Assembly: GCA_002313335.1 (NCBI GenBank)
Contig: DCBC01000119.1
Coordinates: forward strand, 10,950-22,597
Reading direction: 5' to 3'
Source: Porticoccaceae bacterium UBA1117
GTDB taxonomy: Bacteria; Pseudomonadota; Gammaproteobacteria; Pseudomonadales; Porticoccaceae
DNA length: 11,648 bases
Positions within the stretch are counted from its first letter, which is position 1, and every line of letters starts with the position of its first letter. Below the pieces are notes generated by a model. It was given only the letters and a program-made list of their open reading frames with translations, was not told the DNA's origin and did not search any database. The position numbers and the translations under genes are program-made. Shown one piece after another: positions 1 to 7,875 of the stretch.

Positions 1-92
1 GTTCGGTGAACCACCGTGCGCCATTGGATAGATGTCCTAATCTCTCAAAATTTACTCCATTAAATTATTGGAGAAACAAACTTAGCACATTT

Positions 93-194
93 CTACATAA
101 CCGCTTTTAAATAACTACCAAAATGACTACCAATATAACAACCAACAGCAAATGCAAAAATACCCATTAGAATATCTTTATGATTTATTGTCAT
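93..194 (-). CDS. Small hydrophobic peptide, 33 aa, possible partner of the double-glycine peptide
   Basis: An ATG at 194-192 opens a 33-codon frame ending in TAG at 93-95, preceded by AAGG about 10 bases upstream on the minus strand. The product starts with a short polar stretch (MTINHKDI) and continues with a single hydrophobic segment (about residues 9-24). That segment has two overlapping GxxxG patterns (G18-x3-G22 and G22-x3-G26). The peptide ends in a short lysine-containing tail. It has no double-glycine leader. It lies 81 bases downstream of the bacteriocin-like gene on the same strand, behind a hairpin. From this position it could be a second peptide, an immunity-like membrane peptide, or a chance frame. 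I recognise no family. The assignment rests only on size, ribosome site, membrane character and neighbourhood. Confidence 0.4.
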   Translation of the reverse strand: MTINHKDILMGIFAFAVGCYIGSHFGSYLKAVM

Positions 195-230
195 ATGAAA
201 TAACCTTCGTTTAATTGTTAAGGAAAATTA

Positions 231-255
231 CTCCCTCCCTAGCAATCGGAGGGAG
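231..255 (-). terminator. Perfect 8-bp hairpin downstream of the double-glycine peptide gene
   Basis: CTCCCTCC (231-238) and GGAGGGAG (248-255) are exact reverse complements around a 9-base loop, giving a GC-rich stem. On the minus strand the stem is followed by TAATTTTCC, a broken T-tract. It starts 20 bases after the stop codon of the bacteriocin-like gene. An intrinsic, perhaps leaky, terminator or an RNA-stabilising 3' hairpin fits best. Read-through to the 33-codon gene is possible. Confidence 0.5.
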
Positions 256-275
256 CGCAATTTAAAATATATATA

Positions 276-487
276 TTACGAGTTATACGCCCAATAAGCT
301 CCAACAGCAAAACCGCCGCCAAACAGATCAATTGCCAACCAAGCTCCGCCAGTTAAACCTAGAAAAACTAATCCGCCACTAACTTCTTCTATCTCATTAT
401 CGGTTAATACGCGAAGGCTACTTTTATTAGCAGCTTGCCCGTCATTTAAAATTTTTTATTTTTAACATCAACCATATTTACAACCAT
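276..487 (-). pseudogene. Double-glycine-leader bacteriocin/microcin-like precursor, frameshifted in the leader
   Basis: Reading the minus strand, an ATG (487-485) behind AGGTGAG opens MVVNMVDVKNKKF and then hits TAA. One frame over, and contiguous with it, the sequence reads on to TAA at 276-278 as ...RVLTDNEIEEVSGG followed by a 31-residue hydrophobic peptide. The segment LTDNEIEEVSGG matches the class II leader consensus LSxxELxxIxGG, with L at -12, E at -8, V at -4 and GG at -2/-1. The predicted mature peptide is glycine- and aromatic-rich, with two GxxxG patterns (mature G5-x3-G9 and G20-x3-G24) and an end reading AYWAYNS. One extra base in the A6/T4 run (plus-strand 448-457) would restore a 70-residue precursor with a 39-residue leader. 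The second frame has no ATG, GTG or TTG of its own. So the gene is a fresh pseudogene, a sequencing homopolymer error, or recoded. No ABC peptidase/exporter is in view. Confidence 0.68.
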
Positions 488-929
488 CTTCTCACCTGGA
501 TATTATTTAATATTTTATATGCGAAGGCCGTACTCTGCTACTGTCCTATCGGGCAGGCTTCTAAAAAACGAAGTTTTCGGACACATTACACGCGAGGACT
601 TTATGGACATATTTACGCGCGCGTAGATCGAGGTCAGCACCATATCGAGGCATGGCCGATACGATCATTTACTATTAATGAGTGCCTGGTTAAATTAATT
701 ATTCAGCAGCCACGGCACTGTGCAAAAACTAATTGCCTTATTCCTTTATCCTGCGTGGGTTTTAAGCTGATTGTCTTATCTTACTTATACTCAGCCTACG
801 CGTGAGCATATAAAGCAAGATGTGTCCGATTATATGCTACTTTCTTTGTATCACCCTTCACCTAGTAAACTGAGAAAGAAGAATGACGATTAAGAATAAA
901 ACTTGTTACTTTTTCGTATGAAATCTCCG
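488..929. other. 442-base stretch without a recognisable gene
   Basis: This lies downstream of sppA and upstream of the bacteriocin-like gene, both on the minus strand. It should therefore hold the 3' end of the sppA transcript and the promoter of the peptide gene. AT-rich sequence at 501-520 (minus-strand TATAAAATATTAAAT) could supply a -10 element for the peptide gene, but I see no convincing -35. No strong hairpin with a T-tract follows sppA. I found one 9-bp inverted repeat (805-838) and a 6-bp stem with one G·T pair (541-556). Nothing in the six frames resembles a protein I know. Confidence 0.6.
805..838. repeat. 9-bp inverted repeat, 16-base spacer
   Basis: AGCATATAA (805-813) and TTATATGCT (830-838) are perfect reverse complements separated by 16 bases. 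It sits about 92 bases beyond the sppA stop and over 300 bases upstream of the bacteriocin-like gene. It could be a weak 3' hairpin of the sppA transcript or a protein-binding site. The stem is AT-rich and has no T-tract, so it is not a standard terminator. Confidence 0.4.
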
Positions 930-2792
930 TTAAAGAGGGCATTTATCACAATATAAATAAATATCTTTAGGGTCATTTAAGGCGTTGATGAGATTTAAAG
1001 GCTCTAAGACCTTTTTGGCGTAGCGTAAAAGACTATTGTTAGACATTGAGCTATTTACACCTGATACCAAACCCAGTCCATGCAAGGACTCTGCAACATT
1101 CCTATTTAACTCAGTTATCAACGTTTCAATGGGTGTCATTTCCTTACGCCGATAGTCAATCTGATAATCATCCAAGTCAGCTATTTCGGCAGCCACCAAG
1201 ATAGCATCGTTGAGATCACCTAATTGATCAACTAAGCCATTGGCAAGCGCCTGATTTCCTGTCCATACTCGGCCTTGGGAAATTTTATGCACCTCTGCAG
1301 GAGTCGAGTCTCGGCCATTAGCCACAAGCGTAATAAAACGAGTGTAAATGTTGTCTACACCGGATTGAATAATGGCTTTAGTTTGCTGGGTAAGGGGGCG
1401 ATCTAATTGAGTCATAGCGGCGATATCAGTAGTGCCGACACCATCTGAATAAATACCTAACGAGGCTAAAGATTGGTCAATAGTAGGCACAATCCCAAAT
1501 ACCCCAATTGATCCAGTGATGGTTGCGGGCGTGGCTAAAATTCTGTCGACCTCAGCAGCGATCCAATAGCCGCCAGACGCGGCCACACTGCCCATAGAAA
1601 CAACCACAGGAATACCTTGATCTCTAGTAGCATTAATAGAATCTCGAATAATTTCAGACGCAAAAGCGCTACCACCACCACTATCAATTCTCAAGACTAC
1701 CGCTTTTACATTCTCATCTTCGCGCACCTCTTTGAAAATGGACGCCAAAGTATCACCACCTATACTTCCTTCTGGCTGTTGCCCATCCATAATAGAGCCA
1801 CTGGCAACTACAACAGCTATTTGATCTTGAGCGCCTGAAACCTGTTTATCAGCAAGACGTGTATTGGATAAATAGTTGTCCATTCCAATGCTGTTAAAGT
1901 CATCATCTTCACCGGCTATATTAGCGTTTAGATAACGATGAATACCTGACCGATTGACGACGGTGTCAACTAGGCCGACAGCTTTAGATAAGGCCGCGCT
2001 ATCGCCGTCATATTCGTCGAGTAAAATATGTAATGTATTAGCATAGTCGCTGAGAGCACCAGCATCTAGCCCTCTTAGGTCCTCTATTTCTGACGTATAG
2101 GACTGCCATAAGTCGTTAAGTAAAACGCCGGTTTCATCTCGCACTTGAGTTGACATACTATTGCCCATAAGCGGTTCTACAGCGCTTTTATATTGGCCAA
2201 CACGAAAGATATTCATGGTGATTTTCAGTTTATCCAGAGCGTCTTTAAAATAGCTTCTGTAAGAGCCAAAGCCAGTGATCATGACTCCACCCAGGGGATT
2301 GAGCATTATTTCATCGGCATGTGCGGCAAGAAAATACTGCGACTGTGTAAAATAATCTGCAACTGCAATAATAGGCTTATCGGTTGTTTTAAAACGGCGC
2401 AGCGCAGAGCCTATCTCTTGCAATTTACTGAGACTAGCACCCGCCATATAGTCAGTGTCTAGGACCAAGTGAGTAATTCTATTGTCATCTTTGGCGGTAT
2501 CGATGGCTTCTATGACATCTCTGACTAAAGTTTCCGAACTCTGCTGACTTCCTTGAGATAAAATCTGGGCAAGCGGGTCGACATAACTTTTTTGATCAAC
2601 TAACAGCCCTTGAGGCGCAATATAAAGTGCACCTTCGGCAGGTATTGGTTTGAGGTTTCCTGCGAACATGCCGCCAAGGAATGAGATGATAACAACTAGA
2701 ATTAAGAGACTAAACGCATGGCGTACAGCCGTCAGAGCACTGCCCATGAATGTAAAGATCCGACGAATTAAACCAGGTTTTTTCTCAGTCAC
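930..2792 (-). CDS. sppA: Signal peptide peptidase SppA, 67-kDa (long) type
   Basis: SppA is an inner-membrane serine protease facing the periplasm that degrades signal peptides left after secretion. The 620 residues match the long, duplicated form (E. coli SppA is 618). A cytoplasmic basic N-terminus precedes one membrane helix (about 27-44). Two tandem S49/ClpP-like halves follow. The N-terminal half carries the general-base lysine in GQYKSAVEP (K202, equivalent to E. coli K209). The C-terminal half carries the nucleophile in GSVAASGGYW (S406, equivalent to E. coli S409). As in the family, the catalytic dyad is split between the halves, and both residues are present. The start is GTG, chosen because AAGGA lies 7-8 bases upstream and the helix is correctly placed. 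It is the last gene of the arsC–wrbA–DUF2069–sppA operon, 15 bases after DUF2069. I see no clear terminator after it. Confidence 0.95.
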   Translation of the reverse strand: MTEKKPGLIRRIFTFMGSALTAVRHAFSLLILVVIISFLGGMFAGNLKPIPAEGALYIAPQGLLVDQKSYVDPLAQILSQGSQQSSETLVRDVIEAIDTAKDDNRITHLVLDTDYMAGASLSKLQEIGSALRRFKTTDKPIIAVADYFTQSQYFLAAHADEIMLNPLGGVMITGFGSYRSYFKDALDKLKITMNIFRVGQYKSAVEPLMGNSMSTQVRDETGVLLNDLWQSYTSEIEDLRGLDAGALSDYANTLHILLDEYDGDSAALSKAVGLVDTVVNRSGIHRYLNANIAGEDDDFNSIGMDNYLSNTRLADKQVSGAQDQIAVVVASGSIMDGQQPEGSIGGDTLASIFKEVREDENVKAVVLRIDSGGGSAFASEIIRDSINATRDQGIPVVVSMGSVAASGGYWIAAEVDRILATPATITGSIGVFGIVPTIDQSLASLGIYSDGVGTTDIAAMTQLDRPLTQQTKAIIQSGVDNIYTRFITLVANGRDSTPAEVHKISQGRVWTGNQALANGLVDQLGDLNDAILVAAEIADLDDYQIDYRRKEMTPIETLITELNRNVAESLHGLGLVSGVNSSMSNNSLLRYAKKVLEPLNLINALNDPKDIYLYCDKCPL

Positions 2793-2807
2793 TTACAAAT
2801 CCTTTTA

Positions 2808-3164
2808 TTAGTTAGGGCTCTGGGGAGCATTTTTTTGTCTCAGTCGCGCATTGCCGGTTGCCACAATAAACAATACAACAACTAACACCAATTCTGCAAT
2901 GTCGAGTATTAAAGGGCCGGGATTGCTCATTCTACCGACCGCTACCGCGAAGTATAGCAAGAGCACAAAACCTAGCCAGATTAGAGTGCGTATTTCGCCC
3001 CTAATTATCCCAGGGATTAAAATCACTAGGGGTAGTAGGTACAAAAAATAGACGATCCCCGGTGCATCTTTCTGCCAGAGATTAATCGTTATTACAATCA
3101 ATAAACTGAAAAAGCTGGCCTGTACTGCGAGTCTTGAAATAGTTATTTTTCGTTCTACCTTCAC
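2808..3164 (-). CDS. DUF2069 family small integral membrane protein
   Basis: The 118-residue protein has four likely membrane helices (about 13-30, 38-54, 60-77 and 87-103) and a short polar C-terminal tail. The pattern YLLPLVILIPGIIRG, then T-x-x-W and YFAVAVGR, is what I know of DUF2069, a family of unknown function in gamma- and betaproteobacteria that usually sits beside wrbA. Length and topology agree. The start is GTG with AGGAAGG five bases upstream. The gene is 34 bases after wrbA and 15 before sppA, all on one strand, so it is surely cotranscribed. No catalytic residues are apparent. A role at the inner membrane can be stated, but nothing more specific. Confidence 0.85.
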   Translation of the reverse strand: MKVERKITISRLAVQASFFSLLIVITINLWQKDAPGIVYFLYLLPLVILIPGIIRGEIRTLIWLGFVLLLYFAVAVGRMSNPGPLILDIAELVLVVVLFIVATGNARLRQKNAPQSPN

Positions 3165-3198
3165 CGATACCTTCCTGAGGTTATTATTGGATTACTAA

Positions 3199-4145
<947 letters not shown>

Positions 4146-4179
4146 ATTTTTTTAGAGATATGCTTTTTTTTGACTTTAC

Positions 4180-4185
4180 ATTGTA
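4180..4185 (-). promoter_or_regulatory. Possible -10 element for the arsC–wrbA–DUF2069–sppA operon
   Basis: TACAAT on the minus strand lies 35 bases upstream of the arsC-like start and matches the sigma-70 -10 consensus at five of six positions. The expected -35 region reads TTTCTG or similar and is poor. The 4146-4325 gap must serve two divergent units, so a promoter here is expected, but the exact site is a guess. Confidence 0.3.
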
Positions 4186-4352
4186 AGACTAATTAGCCAA
4201 AACAGAAAGAATCTTAAGCTCTGTATTGTCGATGCTTTACGGCTGTTAATGTCTGTTAGTTTTAGTCAATATTTTATATAAAGTACGTTATGCTATATGA
4301 CTAGGAACCATCGTTAGATGCTCGCATGAATTTATTTGTACAAGGAATAGAA

Positions 4353-4781
4353 ATGTTAAAAAAATTATTTGTCATCGGTTTACTACTATCCGGATGCTCC
4401 TCCGATGTTGGATACCCCACTTTAGATGGAAAAACCATTGATGTAGCAGCACCTGGAAAGTTACTGGTTATTAACTATTGGGCAGTATGGTGTGCACCCT
4501 GCCGCAAAGAAATTCCTGAGCTAAACGAACTTGCGGCACATCATGCGGATCGTCTAACAGTATTGGGAGTGAACTTTGATGGTTCGCAAAACGATACTTT
4601 GCGCAGTGAAATTAGTAAACTTAATATCCAATTTCCAAGTTTCATCAGTGACCCCAGAGTTACCTGGGGGTTGGGGCCAGTCTCGGTACTGCCTGAAACG
4701 TTAATTATTAGTCCTGAAGGGAAACTCTTACACAGATTGATAGGCCCGCAAACGCTAGCTTCAATAGAGGCGTTGCTGTAG
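4353..4781 (+). CDS. TlpA-like thioredoxin-fold lipoprotein
   Basis: A periplasm-facing thiol-disulfide oxidoreductase anchored by lipid. I prefer the ATG at 4353 to the one at 4326. AAGGA ends six bases before 4353, and the protein then starts MLKKLFVIGLLLSGC, an ideal lipoprotein signal with lipobox LSGC (lipidated C15; Ser at +2 favours the outer membrane). The mature part is a compact thioredoxin fold with NYWAVWCAPCRKEIPEL (redox pair C47/C50) and the cis-proline before the last strands (VLPETLIIS, P114). At 142 residues it is a minimal TlpA/ResA-like protein. Reducing disulfides in cytochrome c maturation or in other exported proteins is typical for the family, but no ccm gene is visible. 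It diverges from the arsC-like operon. Confidence 0.88.
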   Translation: MLKKLFVIGLLLSGCSSDVGYPTLDGKTIDVAAPGKLLVINYWAVWCAPCRKEIPELNELAAHHADRLTVLGVNFDGSQNDTLRSEISKLNIQFPSFISDPRVTWGLGPVSVLPETLIISPEGKLLHRLIGPQTLASIEALL

Positions 4782-4825
4782 TAGCTTCCCCTGATAGGGT
4801 ATAGGCGATTGCTTGGTGGGCTAAT

Positions 4826-4854
4826 ACAGTCTTATTTTTAAAATGAAAAACTGT
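4826..4854. repeat. Imperfect inverted repeat before the aldehyde dehydrogenase
   Basis: ACAGT (4826-4830) and ACTGT (4850-4854) flank an inner TTTTT...AAAAA pair with a four-base asymmetric bulge (CTTA). The element lies just upstream of the ribosome site AGAGGT (4858-4863) and the ATG at 4868. It could be an operator or a weak leader hairpin. The arms are short, so chance is not excluded. Confidence 0.25.
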
Positions 4855-4867
4855 TGCAGAGGTAATT

Positions 4868-6286
4868 ATGAAAGATTTACGAAAATTTTATATTGATGGT
4901 CAGTGGGTCGATCCTGTTCAGAGTAACGACTTGGCTGTGGAAAATCCGGCTAATGAAGAGCTCGTGGCAACCATATCATTGGGTGCTGCGGCAGATGTAA
5001 ATCTTGCTGTAGCTGCTGCTAGGCGAGCATTCCTAGGGTTTTCGCAAACCTCAGTTGATGAGCGAATTGCTCTGATGGAAAAACTATTACAAATTTATAT
5101 GGCTCGCTACGATGAAATGGCTGTGGCTATTTCTGTAGAAATGGGAGCGCCTATTTCTTTTGCTACTGCGGCCCAGGCAGACTGCGGACGTGGTCACATC
5201 AGCACGGCTCTTGAGGCATTAAAGCAGTTTGAATTTGAACGCCAAGTTGGTAATACGCGAATTGTTAAGGAAGCTATCGGCGTTTGTGGGTTTATTACTC
5301 CATGGAATTGGCCCATTAATCAAATTAGCTGCAAGGTTGCCCCAGCGCTGGCAACAGGCTGCACAATGGTACTCAAACCCAGTGAAATTGCGCCTATTTC
5401 AGGCTACTTATTTACCGAAATGATGGACCAGGCGGGCTTCCCTGCGGGCGTTTACAATATGGTCAATGGAGATGGCCCCAATGTAGGTGCGGTCATTTCT
5501 AGCCATCCTGAGGTAGACATGGTTTCGTTTACTGGGTCAACACGCGCCGGAATTCTGGTCGCTAAGGCCGCTGCTGATACGGTTAAGAGAGTAACGCAGG
5601 AGCTTGGAGGAAAGTCGCCCAACATTATTTTTGAAGATGCTGATCTTGAAAAAGCGGTTACCGCTGGTATTAACCACATGATGGGAAATACAGGGCAATC
5701 CTGCAACGCGCCTTCGCGTATGTTGGTTCAGTCATCTGTATATGGGAAAGCATTAGCCATTGCAAAAGAGGCCGCCGCGAATGTGAAAGTGGGCCAGCCG
5801 ACTGCAGAAGGTTGGCATTTGGGACCACTCTCTAGTCGAGTGCAGTTTGATAAGGTTCAAAGTTTAATTCAGACCGGTATTGAAGAGGGTGCGACTCTAG
5901 TGGCAGGAGGGACAGGTAAACCCGAAGGCTTAGAGACCGGTTATTTTGTCAAGCCGACTGTTTTTGGGCATGTTAATAATGAAATGACGATAGCCCGTGA
6001 AGAAATATTCGGCCCGGTCTTAACAATGATTCCTTTTGACAGTGAAGAGCAAGCTATTGAAATTGCTAATGACACGCCTTACGGTCTAGCGGCTTATCTC
6101 AGCACGGGTAGTGAAGAGAGAGCAACCCGAGTAGCAGGAAAATTGCGCGCAGGTATGGTTAGTGTTAACAGCGCTTCGCAAAATTACACCGCACCTTTCG
6201 GCGGTTACAAGCAATCGGGTAATGGTAGAGAGTGGGGTGAGTTTGGTTTTGATGATTTCTTAGAGATAAAAGGCATTACAGTATAA
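4868..6286 (+). CDS. NAD(P)+-dependent aldehyde dehydrogenase, CddD-like subfamily
   Basis: A soluble enzyme oxidising an aldehyde to its carboxylate with NAD(P)+. All the ALDH landmarks are in place in 472 residues: FITPWNWP with the oxyanion asparagine N147, the cofactor lysine in VLKPSE (K170), the FTGSTRAG loop (221-228), the general base in TQELGG (E245), the nucleophile in GQSCNAP (C279) and EEIFGPV (E379). The QSCNAP wording, FEFE-x-x-x-GN and the SGNGREWG...FLE ending are what I recall for the CddD-like group (cd07138), named for a 12-oxododecanoate dehydrogenase. Real substrates vary widely, so I leave the substrate open. AGAGGT sits five bases before the ATG. It is 86 bases after the tlpA-like gene and could be cotranscribed or separate. 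The converging amino acid permease gives only a faint hint of a link to amine or amino-acid-derived aldehydes. Confidence 0.93.
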   Translation: MKDLRKFYIDGQWVDPVQSNDLAVENPANEELVATISLGAAADVNLAVAAARRAFLGFSQTSVDERIALMEKLLQIYMARYDEMAVAISVEMGAPISFATAAQADCGRGHISTALEALKQFEFERQVGNTRIVKEAIGVCGFITPWNWPINQISCKVAPALATGCTMVLKPSEIAPISGYLFTEMMDQAGFPAGVYNMVNGDGPNVGAVISSHPEVDMVSFTGSTRAGILVAKAAADTVKRVTQELGGKSPNIIFEDADLEKAVTAGINHMMGNTGQSCNAPSRMLVQSSVYGKALAIAKEAAANVKVGQPTAEGWHLGPLSSRVQFDKVQSLIQTGIEEGATLVAGGTGKPEGLETGYFVKPTVFGHVNNEMTIAREEIFGPVLTMIPFDSEEQAIEIANDTPYGLAAYLSTGSEERATRVAGKLRAGMVSVNSASQNYTAPFGGYKQSGNGREWGEFGFDDFLEIKGITV

Positions 6287-6302
6287 GTATGATCTGTTAG
6301 TG

Positions 6303-6330
6303 AGGTGCTCAGTCTGATGGCTGGGCATCT
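6303..6330. terminator. Hairpin between convergent genes, possible terminator
   Basis: AGGTGCTCAG (6303-6312) can pair with CTGGGCATCT (6321-6330) as a 10-bp stem with two G·T pairs and an 8-base loop, in the 59-base gap between the dehydrogenase and the oppositely oriented permease. There is no T-tract directly after the stem; a TTTT run comes about 15 bases later on the plus strand. Position supports termination, while the missing T-tract weakens it. Confidence 0.4.
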
Positions 6331-6345
6331 ATCATTAAGACGATT

Positions 6346-7644
6346 TTAATTCTTTTGTTTATCGATGTTCACTGTCACGAAATACATGACAGCCCCCGCC
6401 GCAATGATGGCGATTCCCATAGAGCCCTCTTGAGGCTTCGAGATAAGAACATAAACTAGAGTCCAAAACGTGACAGCTAAATAAATGAGTGGGGCTATAG
6501 GGTACCCAAAAGTTCTGTAAGCCCCTTTTATGTTGAGCTTTTTAAAGCGCAATATGAAAACCCCTATTACCGAAAATAGTGTGTTGACGCCAAGGACAAA
6601 GCTGGAGAACACTAACACTGACTCGAAGGTTGCACTAACAATAAAAATAACGGCCAGCGTACTTTGAAAGAAAATGGCAGTGGTGGGAATACCGTTGGCG
6701 TTAACCTTACTTAATCCTCGAAAGAACCTAAAATCTTCACCGATCACTTGCAGAACTCTGGGGCCGGCTATGGTCATTGCGCTAACGGTAGAGATGAGAA
6801 GCATCGCTAAAACAGCACCCATGGCTTTGCCCGCGGTATCGCCAAGCGCATGATCGGCAACAATAACCCCAACCTCTAACTTACCTTCTAGTAGCGTTAT
6901 TGGCGCGGCGCTTAAAAAAGTGAAGTTAAGAAGTAGGTAAATCAGCATTACAGACACCGTACCCACTAAGAGTACGATTGGTAGGTTTCGTTGTGGATCA
7001 TCTAGCTCGCTAGTGACATAGGTCACTGCATTCCAGCCAGTATAAGCGTAGTTAACATAAATTAATGACACCGCAAAAGCACCGCTAAATAGTAATTTTT
7101 CATCACCTGCGCTAGGCATGAGACTTATCGCTTGAGGTGCGCTGCCCCATATAAAAATTGTCATACAAAAAATCAAAATCAAGATTACTTTGAGCGCGGT
7201 AAAGATTTGTTGAAAACTACTGCTGGCTTGCCGTGACAAGCAGTGAATGCCTGTTAGCACAACAACCAAAACAACCGCAGAAGTAGTTCTCGGAAGTTCT
7301 GGAAATACTGCTGATAAATAAGCACCGAAAGTCATAGCAGCGAGTGCGACAGGTGCTGCAAAACCTACCGTGGCCGACACCCAGCCTGAAATAAAACCAG
7401 CACATGGATGGTAAAGTCGCCCAAGAAAATTATATTCGCCGCCGGAACGCGGTAAGTTTGCGCCAAGTTCAGCATAGGTCAGTGCGCCACATAGTGCGGT
7501 TAATCCACCGATCAGCCAGAGCATCATCAGCGCAAAATATGACTGAATGCCAAGCAGTTGAAAACCGAGGCTGGTGAAAACGCCAGTTCCTATCATATTG
7601 GCGACAACCACTGAAATGCCGGTCATTTTAGAAAATTTTTGCAT
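6346..7644 (-). CDS. APC-superfamily amino acid permease
   Basis: An inner-membrane secondary transporter, most likely moving an amino acid or amine by proton symport or exchange. The 432 residues are almost all hydrophobic, with about 12 helices. The N-terminus has the hallmark unwound helix-1 motif ANMIGTGVFTSLG (about 15-27), where the substrate's amino and carboxyl groups bind in this fold. Residues 59-74 (ELGANLPRSGGEYNFL) are the conserved APC sequence after helix 2. The length equals the basic/exchanger branch (YfnA/SteT/LAT-like) rather than the longer GABA-permease branch. Substrate cannot be read from this. A weak AAGG lies upstream of the ATG. It is transcribed away from the DUF3604 unit and converges on the aldehyde dehydrogenase, so no operon partner is present. 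Confidence 0.9.
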   Translation of the reverse strand: MQKFSKMTGISVVVANMIGTGVFTSLGFQLLGIQSYFALMMLWLIGGLTALCGALTYAELGANLPRSGGEYNFLGRLYHPCAGFISGWVSATVGFAAPVALAAMTFGAYLSAVFPELPRTTSAVVLVVVLTGIHCLSRQASSSFQQIFTALKVILILIFCMTIFIWGSAPQAISLMPSAGDEKLLFSGAFAVSLIYVNYAYTGWNAVTYVTSELDDPQRNLPIVLLVGTVSVMLIYLLLNFTFLSAAPITLLEGKLEVGVIVADHALGDTAGKAMGAVLAMLLISTVSAMTIAGPRVLQVIGEDFRFFRGLSKVNANGIPTTAIFFQSTLAVIFIVSATFESVLVFSSFVLGVNTLFSVIGVFILRFKKLNIKGAYRTFGYPIAPLIYLAVTFWTLVYVLISKPQEGSMGIAIIAAGAVMYFVTVNIDKQKN

Positions 7645-7722
7645 AGGAACCTTGCATAAGAGGTTTATTTTTCAAGCACTTTACCCTAGAGCTTAATTTT
7701 GTACAGTAAATTTCCGAAATCA

Positions 7723-7751
7723 TTGAAATGACATTTTGTGTGCCATAATAT
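7723..7751 (+). promoter_or_regulatory. Sigma-70-like promoter for the DUF3604 unit
   Basis: TTGAAA (7723-7728) and TAATAT (7746-7751) are separated by exactly 17 bases; CATAAT at 7744-7749 is a second -10 reading with 15-base spacing. This predicts a start near 7758 and an unusually long leader of 80-120 bases before the coding region. It is the best promoter match in the 198-base divergent gap. Confidence 0.5.
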
Positions 7752-7796
7752 ATTCTTCAACAAAATAATCGTGTACGCATAGCGAGAAGATGTAAT

Positions 7797-7829
7797 CCTC
7801 CTCAATATAAATTAGCCACCCAAGGAGGG
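7797..7829 (+). promoter_or_regulatory. Leader hairpin that could mask a strong Shine-Dalgarno
   Basis: CCTCCT (7797-7802) is complementary to AGGAGG (7823-7828), a near-perfect Shine-Dalgarno. With a flanking T·G pair the stem is 7 bp and the loop 20 bases. Pairing would hide the ribosome site. The AGGAGG is only three bases from a four-codon mini-ORF and 14 from the first long-frame ATG. This looks like a translational control element, but the stem is short. Confidence 0.35.
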
Positions 7830-7831
7830 TA

Positions 7832-7846
7832 ATGACATCAAAATGA
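7832..7846 (+). other. Four-codon mini-ORF (MTSK) overlapping the long-frame ATG
   Basis: ATG-ACA-TCA-AAA-TGA lies just behind AGGAGGG and ends in an ATGA overlap with the ATG at 7843, the first start of the DUF3604 frame. Such an overlap allows termination–reinitiation. The spacing from AGGAGG is tight for 7832 and long for 7843, so the ribosome site may serve either. Chance occurrence is possible. Confidence 0.3.
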
Positions 7847-7875
7847 AAAATAAAACGTTCGAGGGAGTAATCACA

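Noticed and set aside
4..16. CGGTG-AAC-CACCG inverted repeat at the left edge, with a minus-strand ATG at 26 running off the window
   Set aside because: The stem is only five bases and the frame is eight codons long before the edge, too little to call a hairpin function or a gene.
411..529. GCGAAGGC occurring at 411 and again at 521
   Set aside because: Two 8-base copies with no further flanking similarity; not enough for a repeat family.
561..668. A minus-strand 35-residue frame with an ATG
   Set aside because: No Shine-Dalgarno, no membrane or leader character and no family resemblance; the length is expected by chance.
431..805. A plus-strand frame open for 124 codons across the gene-free stretch
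   Set aside because: It has no ATG or TTG start, only a late GTG near its end, no ribosome site, and no recognisable protein sequence. It also runs antisense through the bacteriocin-like gene.
1..929. Mobile element or integration site as the source of the peptide genes
   Set aside because: No transposase or integrase, tRNA end, or terminal repeats could be found, so gain by transfer is only a possibility.
1617..1838. Frames of 60-160 codons on the opposite strand or in other frames of sppA, wrbA, the dehydrogenase and DUF3604 genes
   Set aside because: They lie wholly inside strongly supported genes, lack domains and ribosome sites, and look like shadow frames.
7645..7722. A promoter for the amino acid permease on the minus strand
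   Set aside because: Candidates such as TTTACT with TAGGGT match poorly, so I could not choose one.
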